DNA of 11,765 nucleotides, taken from Bacteroidales bacterium (GTDB lineage Bacteria; Bacteroidota; Bacteroidia; Bacteroidales; Paludibacteraceae). Below the pieces are notes generated by a model. It was not told where the DNA came from and searched no databases. It saw only the letters and a program-made list of their open reading frames with translations. The number at the start of each line of letters is the position of its first letter. The first letter of the stretch is position 1. Where the stretch lies: assembly GCA_018066005.1 (NCBI GenBank), contig JAGHSG010000175.1, forward strand, positions 1-11,765. The letters are read 5' to 3'. The translations under genes were made by a program, and so were the position numbers. Below, piece after piece: positions 7,409 through 11,765 of the stretch.

Positions 7409-7875
7409 GGTGCTTCACGCAGGAACGTCGTATTTCCTTTTTTCCATGTTGGTAAACACTCGGAAGACGAGTTGGCATGTCTTGGATAAATCAGGACAGG
7501 GAAATGGTCGAGAATATACTCATATTCGCGCCATTGGTTAAAGATGGTCCAATTATCTTCGCCGATGATTAGCGTGAACGCATGTTCAGGGTACTGTTTC
7601 TGCAATTCGCGCAACGTGTTGGCGGTATAAGACGGACGGGGTAGGGCAAATTCAAAATCGGAGGCATACAGCCCGGGAATGCCTTCTATGGCAGAACGAA
7701 CACCGGCGAGCCGCTCCTGTTCGGGAGCCAACTCGCTGGTGTTTTTGAGTGGATTGTTGGGGCTGACCATCAGCCACACTTCGTCCAAATCGGTGGGTTC
7801 AACGACCCATTTAGCCAGTCCTACGTGCCCAAAATGCACGGGATTGAAGCTGCCGCCGTAAACACCTATTTTCAT
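7333..7875 (-). CDS. nadD: Nicotinate-nucleotide adenylyltransferase NadD, C-terminally truncated
   Basis: This 180-residue cytoplasmic enzyme joins nicotinate mononucleotide and ATP to give NaAD, the penultimate step of NAD synthesis. The nucleotidyltransferase signature GGSFNPVHFGH is at residues 7-17. PNNPLK (39-44), ASDFEFALPRPSYTANTL (71-88) and GEDNW (105-109) match conserved NadD substrate-binding blocks. The ATP-binding SSTELR (161-166) corresponds to the ISSTxIR motif. After that motif, NadD normally continues with an about 20-residue segment (G-K-dv-ry-L-P-V---I). Here it is replaced by a basic stretch, RCSRRRLASPGLKS, encoded antisense to the end of tamB. Neither other minus-strand frame restores the usual tail, so a simple frameshift is unlikely. 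All visible active-site motifs remain, so activity is plausible. The start codon lies inside the last unit of the repeat array that separates it from pgi. Confidence 0.92.
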   Translation of the reverse strand: MKIGVYGGSFNPVHFGHVGLAKWVVEPTDLDEVWLMVSPNNPLKNTSELAPEQERLAGVRSAIEGIPGLYASDFEFALPRPSYTANTLRELQKQYPEHAFTLIIGEDNWTIFNQWREYEYILDHFPVLIYPRHANSSSECLPTWKKGNTTFLREAPYFDVSSTELRRCSRRRLASPGLKS

Positions 7876-7955
7876 TAGCGTAACATTTTATTAGTGCAAC
7901 GTTCTATTAGCGCAGCGTTCTACTAGCCGCTTGCGGCGTTCTACTAGCGTAAGCG
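7871..7955. repeat. Tandem array of five imperfect palindromic 15-21-bp units
   Basis: Five units follow one another: 7871-7885, 7886-7901, 7902-7917, 7918-7938 and 7939-7955. On the plus strand most open with TTCTAYTAG and close with a G+C-rich, partly self-complementary core: CGTAAGCG, CCGCTTGCGGCG, CGCAGCG, TGCAACG and CGTAACA. The longest core, GCCGCTTGCGGC (7926-7937), is a perfect hairpin with a 2-nt loop. On the minus (coding) strand each unit reads as AACGC, core, GCTAGTAG. The rightmost unit contains the last codons and stop of pgi. The leftmost contains the ATG of nadD (7873-7875). There is no T-run after the hairpin on either strand, so it is not a standard intrinsic terminator. 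Drift increases towards nadD, as if the array grew by duplication from the pgi end. Confidence 0.8.
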
Positions 7956-9272
7956 TTCTTTAATCGCCTTGCTCTCTGCTTCGTAACCGGGTTTATCCAG
8001 CAGGGCAAACATATTCTTCTTGTAAGCTTCCACACCGGGTTGGTTGAAGGGGTTGACCATCAGCATATAGCCGGAGATACCGCAGCCGCGCTCGAAGAAA
8101 TAGATGAACTGACCGAGGTTATACTCGTCCACTTTCTCGAAGGAAATTTTGATATTGGGTACACCGCCATCCACGTGAGCCAGCTGGGTACCGAGTTCAG
8201 CCATCTTGTTCACTTCGTCCACGCGTTTGCCTGCCAAGAAATTCAGGCCGTCGAGGTTCTGCTCGTCTTTGGGGAAGATAACGGTCTTGTTGCTCTTCTC
8301 GATAGAGATGACGGTCTCGAAGATAGAACGCTCACCGTCTTGAATCCACTGACCCATTGAGTGGAGATCGGTAGTCAAATCTACGCTGGCAGGGAAGATA
8401 CCTTTGTGGTCCTTACCTTCGCTCTCGCCGTAGAGTTGTTTCCACCACTCGGCAAAGTAGTGTACTTTGGGGTTGAAATTAGCCATAATCTCTATTTTCT
8501 TGCCGAACTGATAGAGGGCATTACGCATAGCAGCGTATTGGCAAGCGGGGTTCTCAGCGTAAGGAACGTTGGCACCGGTGGCTTTCTCCATATCTTGTGC
8601 GCCTTTGATGAGGGCTTTGATGTCGTGACCGGCACAGGCTACGGGAAGCAGACCTACGGGGGTCAGTACGCTGAAACGACCGCCTACATTGTCGGGGATG
8701 ACGTAGGTTTTGTAACCTTCTATCTCTGCCGTCTTACGTGCAGCACCTTTGGCTTTGTCGGTGATGCAGACGATGAGTTCTTTGGCTGCGGCTTTGCCTA
8801 CCTGTTTCTCCAACAGTGTTTTGAGCAGACGGAAAGCGAGTGCCGTCTCGGTGGTCGTACCCGATTTGGATATGTTGATGATGGCAAACGTCTTGCCTTG
8901 CAGCAACTCCATGAGGTCAGCTAAGTAGTCTTCACCTATATTATTACCTGCGTACACGACGCGCGGGTTATTGCCGTTCATACCAAAGGTATGGTCCAAC
9001 GCTTCGTTCACGGCACGGGGACCGAGGTAACTGCCGCCTATACCGGCTACCACGATAATCTCGGCTTTGGCGCGCAGTTGGTTGGCTGTGGCTTGTATAT
9101 CGTCCAGAAAAGCTTCGGTAGTCTGACTGGGCAGATTAACCCATCCCAAGAAATCATTTCCTGCACCTTGCCCGTTCTCGAGCAGTTCATTGGCAGCGGC
9201 TGTCTCGGCTGCCAGACGCTCCATCGTTCCTGCGGGTACGAATGAAGCAGCGTTTTGTAAACAAAGTTTCAT
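7944..9272 (-). CDS. pgi: Glucose-6-phosphate isomerase, short form
   Basis: This 442-residue cytoplasmic enzyme interconverts glucose 6-phosphate and fructose 6-phosphate, linking glycolysis, gluconeogenesis and glycogen/sugar-nucleotide supply. The phosphate-binding SIS-fold motifs are clear: GIGGSYLGPRAV (78-88) and ISKSGTTTETA (134-144). DNVGGRFSVLTPVGLLP (194-210) is PGI signature 1. YGESEGKD (281-288) holds the catalytic Glu region, TTDLHSMGQ (300-308) the catalytic His, and NPFNQPGVEAYK is the C-terminal signature with the active-site Lys. Length suits the short PGI form of Bacteroidetes and Firmicutes rather than the about 550-residue proteobacterial form. The start at 9272 follows an AT-rich spacer with no Bacteroidetes-type -7 box, so it is probably read through from gpsA. 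The last three codons and the TAG come from a unit of the downstream repeat array. Confidence 0.97.
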   Translation of the reverse strand: MKLCLQNAASFVPAGTMERLAAETAAANELLENGQGAGNDFLGWVNLPSQTTEAFLDDIQATANQLRAKAEIIVVAGIGGSYLGPRAVNEALDHTFGMNGNNPRVVYAGNNIGEDYLADLMELLQGKTFAIINISKSGTTTETALAFRLLKTLLEKQVGKAAAKELIVCITDKAKGAARKTAEIEGYKTYVIPDNVGGRFSVLTPVGLLPVACAGHDIKALIKGAQDMEKATGANVPYAENPACQYAAMRNALYQFGKKIEIMANFNPKVHYFAEWWKQLYGESEGKDHKGIFPASVDLTTDLHSMGQWIQDGERSIFETVISIEKSNKTVIFPKDEQNLDGLNFLAGKRVDEVNKMAELGTQLAHVDGGVPNIKISFEKVDEYNLGQFIYFFERGCGISGYMLMVNPFNQPGVEAYKKNMFALLDKPGYEAESKAIKERLR

Positions 9273-9306
9273 AATGTTATGTTATTTTATGTTATAATTT
9301 CATCAT

Positions 9307-9321
9307 TAGCCGCTTGCGGCG
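9307..9321. repeat. Solitary copy of the palindromic repeat core
   Basis: TAGCCGCTTGCGGCG here is identical over 15 bases to 7924-7938 inside the pgi-nadD array. It contains the same perfect hairpin GCCGC-TT-GCGGC (9309-9320). It lies in the 67-base spacer between gpsA and pgi, about 19 bases past the gpsA stop. The rest of the spacer is AT-rich with a repeated ATGTTAT motif (9274-9293). On the minus strand the hairpin is followed by TAATGATG rather than a T-run, which argues against an intrinsic terminator. Confidence 0.75.
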
Positions 9322-9339
9322 CATCAATTCATCCTTCCA

Positions 9340-10326
9340 TCAACTGAGTTTTTGTGTTAGTTCCTGAATAACAATCGTGGGTGATTGGTGTTCGTACAGG
9401 ATAGCATACATGGCATCTACAATAGGCAGGTTGACGTGCATACTCTCGTTGGCAATGTGAATACATTTGGTACCGTAGTAACCTTCGGCTATCATGTTCA
9501 TTTCCAGTTGGGCGGCTTTGACCGAATAACCCATGCCTATCATCTGACCGAACTGGCGGTTACGGCTGAACTTACTGTAAGAGGTTACGAGAACGTCACC
9601 CAAGTATCCGCTGGCGTCTATATCGCGGTGGGCGGCGTTAACGGCTTGGGCAAAGCGTTGTATCTCCTGAATAGCGTTGGCAATCAGTACAGACTGGAAA
9701 TTATCGCCGTAGCGCAGACTCTGGCACATGCCGGCTGCAATGGCGTAAATATTCTTCATCACGCTGGAATATTCCAATCCCACGACATCTTCGCTGATGC
9801 AGGTCTTGACATAGTCCGTCTGCAACAGTGTTGCCGCTTGTTGTGCTTTTTCCAGGTTGGCACAGCCGATGGTTAGGTAACTGAGTCGCTCCAAGGCTAT
9901 CTCTTCGGCATGACACGGACCGGCAATGACTGCCAGTTGGTCAGCTGTCATATCAAATTTCTTGGCCAAGTAGTCCGTCACAATCATGTTCTCGTCGGGA
10001 ATCATACCTTTGACGGCGGTGATGATGGTCTTGCCGTTCATAGAACGACGTATCTTGCTGGTCGTCTGCTTGACGTACGGCGACGGGATAGCCAAAATCA
10101 TGGTATCCGATGCCGATACAATCTTATTAATGTCGGTAGAGAAGTGGATGCGGTTGATGTCAAATTTGGCATTACTCAAATAGCCGGGGTTTTGTCCGGT
10201 TTGAATAAATGCGTCAATCGCTTCCTGGCGACGTATGTACCAATTGATTTCTTGTTCATTGGTCATGACAATCTTCGCCAGCGCTGTTGCCCAACTACCA
10301 CTTCCTAAAATTGCTACTTTACTCAT
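9340..10326 (-). CDS. gpsA: Glycerol-3-phosphate dehydrogenase [NAD(P)+] GpsA
   Basis: This 328-residue cytoplasmic enzyme reduces dihydroxyacetone phosphate to sn-glycerol 3-phosphate, the backbone for phospholipid synthesis. The Rossmann motif GSGSWATA is at residues 8-15. LAIPSP (78-83) and TAVKGM (103-108, conserved Lys106) follow. AGPCHAEE (135-142) is the family's GPSHAEE block, with Cys in place of the usual Ser. VMKNIYAIAAG (189-199) carries the catalytic Lys191, and GYLGD with SRNRQFG (240-260) completes the substrate site. Length is typical. The ATG at 10326 overlaps the TGA of the upstream hydrolase gene as ATGA, a sign of translational coupling. It is expected to share a message with pgi and nadD. 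Confidence 0.97.
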   Translation of the reverse strand: MSKVAILGSGSWATALAKIVMTNEQEINWYIRRQEAIDAFIQTGQNPGYLSNAKFDINRIHFSTDINKIVSASDTMILAIPSPYVKQTTSKIRRSMNGKTIITAVKGMIPDENMIVTDYLAKKFDMTADQLAVIAGPCHAEEIALERLSYLTIGCANLEKAQQAATLLQTDYVKTCISEDVVGLEYSSVMKNIYAIAAGMCQSLRYGDNFQSVLIANAIQEIQRFAQAVNAAHRDIDASGYLGDVLVTSYSKFSRNRQFGQMIGMGYSVKAAQLEMNMIAEGYYGTKCIHIANESMHVNLPIVDAMYAILYEHQSPTIVIQELTQKLS

Positions 10327-11594
10327 AATGACAGGTGATATTCGGCACTACTTTCCCAGCAACGCAGGGTTACGGTGCGCTGCATGAGGTTCGTGGTTGA
10401 GTTGATGACTGTGTACCAATAGACGGGAGGTGTGATGCGACGCAGGTCTTTCAATTCGATGGATTCCCCGTACTGCATCGTCCATACGGAAGGCGCAAAA
10501 GCGTTCAGTATGGCGGTGTCGGTCCGGAGCATCCAAGGTGTGGTGCAGCGTCTTACGTCACCGTAGAAAAGGTCTATCTTACCGTCTTTGTTGATAGGTA
10601 TAGAATGACCGAATTCGCTGCGTGTATCGAAGTACTTGCTCAAATCGCCGTCGTGGAGCGAGCGCAGTACTTTGCTGTAATAGATGGAACTCATCAACTC
10701 CATGATGTCTTTTTCACTGTTTATCCGGTCGTATTTATCTTGCATAACTTGTATTCGTCCGTATCCGGCACCGAATTGTGATTTCTTGCGGAAATCTTCG
10801 GCTATGTAGAAATTGGCTTGGAAATACTGTTTGGGCGTGAAGAGAACTTTGTTGTCTCCGAACTCAATCAGTCCGTAGTTGCCGGTCGTGTCGCCGACCA
10901 TGAAACAGCGGTTCCACGATTTCTGTCCTTCGCCGAGGTAGTTGTATATATCCAACTCGTCCAACAGGGCGACGGCTTCGTCCACGGTGGCGCAACGGGA
11001 GGCAAGGTAATAAGGCAGTTGGCGGATAAAAAGACGTGTCTTGCCGGGATTGGTACCGGGGCATAACTCAATCAGAGTGCCGTCTATACCTTCTTCGTAC
11101 GGACGCATATTAACCTCTATGTAAAAACCTTTTTCGTTGAGTATATCCATCGAGCCGTTCCAAGGCATCGTCTTGGCAAAGGACTTGGGAACGCCTTGGG
11201 CTTTGACGGTTGCAAAATCGGGGCAATCGGCTGCATAGGAGTAGAAAAGGTGCATGGTGCGGTATTTGCCGCCTGTTGTGTAGAAGACATAAACAGGGTG
11301 TTCACTGACGCTCAAATCCATATTACGTCCAAATACAAGGTCTGTTCCTAACTGCTTGCAGACAGCGGTGCAGCCCGAGTTGTCCGGCCACGCTTCGGGG
11401 TGGGTAGCCATATACTGCTCAAACTTGACAGGGTCTTCCGCCGTGATGTCTTCCAGTATCTCTACGACATAGTCGCCCAATACTCTGACGGGCAGGTTGT
11501 CGCTTTGGGGTTCTTCGGAGTTACCGGAATCCGGTCTGCACCCGGTAAACAGCAGTAGGACAAGGGCACCAAGGCTCCAAATGATCTTTCTCAT
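10323..11594 (-). CDS. Lipoprotein of the choloylglycine hydrolase (Ntn, linear amide C-N hydrolase) family
   Basis: A 423-residue protein with a lipoprotein signal peptide ending LLFTGC (lipid Cys19). A Ser/Glu/Asp-rich linker and a short helical segment (about 40-70) follow. The hydrolase domain opens at GCTAV, with Cys75 the candidate N-terminal nucleophile. VFGRNMD (87-93) matches the Arg/Asp substrate-site motif of bile salt and penicillin V acylases almost exactly, at nearly the usual spacing from the Cys. NEKGFYIEVN (153-162) corresponds to the NEKGL-Asn region. RQLPYYLASRCATVDEAVALL (191-211) is the family's helix. Asn261 (QANFY) and Arg280 (GYGRIQ) are candidate equivalents of Asn175 and Arg228 of clostridial bile salt hydrolase. 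Possible substrates are conjugated bile salts, penicillin V-like amides, N-acyl amino acids or homoserine lactones; the sequence does not decide. A free nucleophile needs removal of 74 residues. The start lies 10 bases past the lysS stop; the end overlaps gpsA by 4. Confidence 0.85.
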   Translation of the reverse strand: MRKIIWSLGALVLLLFTGCRPDSGNSEEPQSDNLPVRVLGDYVVEILEDITAEDPVKFEQYMATHPEAWPDNSGCTAVCKQLGTDLVFGRNMDLSVSEHPVYVFYTTGGKYRTMHLFYSYAADCPDFATVKAQGVPKSFAKTMPWNGSMDILNEKGFYIEVNMRPYEEGIDGTLIELCPGTNPGKTRLFIRQLPYYLASRCATVDEAVALLDELDIYNYLGEGQKSWNRCFMVGDTTGNYGLIEFGDNKVLFTPKQYFQANFYIAEDFRKKSQFGAGYGRIQVMQDKYDRINSEKDIMELMSSIYYSKVLRSLHDGDLSKYFDTRSEFGHSIPINKDGKIDLFYGDVRRCTTPWMLRTDTAILNAFAPSVWTMQYGESIELKDLRRITPPVYWYTVINSTTNLMQRTVTLRCWESSAEYHLSL

Positions 11595-11604
11595 CTTGCA
11601 ATTC

Positions 11605-11765
11605 TCAATTAACTTCAGGTTTCATAGTGGGGAAGAGTAGCACTTCCTGGATGGTCGGTTGTCCGGTCATCAGGATAGCCAGACGGTCGATACCGATGCC
11701 TATACCCGAAGTGGGGGGCATGCCGTATTCGAGGGCACGCATGAAGTCGTGGTCAATGACCATGG
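11605..11765 (-). CDS. lysS: Lysyl-tRNA synthetase, C-terminal fragment cut by window edge
   Basis: The minus strand from the right edge to the TGA at 11605-11607 encodes the last 52 full codons of a class II lysyl-tRNA synthetase. The peptide has DHDFMRALEYGMPPTSG followed by motif 3, GIGIGIDRLAILM, whose Arg contacts ATP. It ends with the typical QPTIQEVLLFPTMKP and a short EVN tail. The enzyme charges tRNA-Lys in the cytoplasm. The hydrolase lipoprotein gene starts 10 bases after the stop, so lysS probably heads or belongs to the same transcription unit as gpsA, pgi and nadD. The start and most domains lie outside the window. Confidence 0.96.
   Translation of the reverse strand, partial: MVIDHDFMRALEYGMPPTSGIGIGIDRLAILMTGQPTIQEVLLFPTMKPEVN

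Noticed and set aside
7924..7938. GC hairpin as an intrinsic terminator after pgi
   Set aside because: Neither strand has a T-run after the stem, and nadD follows immediately on the same strand, so termination here would silence it. It is kept as a repeat instead.
8040..8924. Two consecutive plus-strand open frames (106 and 187 codons) opposite pgi
   Set aside because: They lie entirely antisense to a well-supported pgi, carry no recognisable motif, and are explained by codon bias of the real gene leaving the opposite frame open.
9271..9300. ATGTTAT repeats upstream of pgi as a separate promoter
   Set aside because: No TAnnTTTG box or paired TTTG at suitable spacing is present on the minus strand. 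It looks like an AT-rich spacer only.
9385..9876. 163-codon plus-strand open frame opposite gpsA
   Set aside because: It is an antisense shadow of gpsA, whose motifs are complete. No promoter or family feature supports it.

Overview
The window looks like a gene-dense chromosomal segment of a member of the Bacteroidales (Bacteroidota). Evidence for this: Bacteroidetes-type promoter boxes (TTTG, about 20 nt, TAnnTTTG) between the divergent genes, no clear Shine-Dalgarno sequences before starts, the short form of glucose-6-phosphate isomerase, a long TamB-family protein, and a GT3-type glycogen synthase N-terminus of the kind found in this phylum. Base composition is roughly balanced by eye, so I do not assign a genus. 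No rRNA, tRNA, CRISPR array, insertion sequence or phage gene was seen. No stretch above 300 bases lacks a gene; the longest spacer is about 109 bases (2614-2722).

Region 1 (1-2613, minus strand) is one tight transcription unit read right to left: a pRiA4b/IS1096-passenger-like acidic protein, miaA (tRNA dimethylallyltransferase), a PKD-domain lipoprotein, and the first 33 codons of a glycogen synthase that runs off the left edge. The genes abut or overlap; the lipoprotein signal peptide is read from the last 56 bases of miaA in another frame.

Region 2 (2614-2722) is a compact divergent regulatory region. It holds two Bacteroidetes-type promoters whose footprints overlap, and a perfect 19-bp palindrome over the leftward -7 box.

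Region 3 (2723-7408, plus strand) is a two-gene unit: an unusually short MTA/SAH-nucleosidase-like protein, then a 1395-residue TamB/DUF490 envelope protein. The end of tamB runs 76 bases into the convergent nadD, whose usual C-terminal tail is missing.

Region 4 (7333-11765, minus strand) is a housekeeping unit read right to left: lysS (only the 3' end is present), a choloylglycine-hydrolase-like lipoprotein, gpsA, pgi and nadD. It joins translation, glycerol-phosphate (phospholipid) supply, sugar-phosphate isomerisation and NAD synthesis. A tandem array of 15-21-bp palindromic repeats fills the pgi-nadD spacer, including the last codons and stop of pgi and the start codon of nadD. One more copy of the repeat core lies in the gpsA-pgi spacer.

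The points most worth a second look are this repeat array, the lipid-anchored Ntn hydrolase, the truncated nadD overlapping tamB, the miaA/lipoprotein overlap, and the palindromic divergent promoter region. I found no clear new multi-gene defence or mobile system here.
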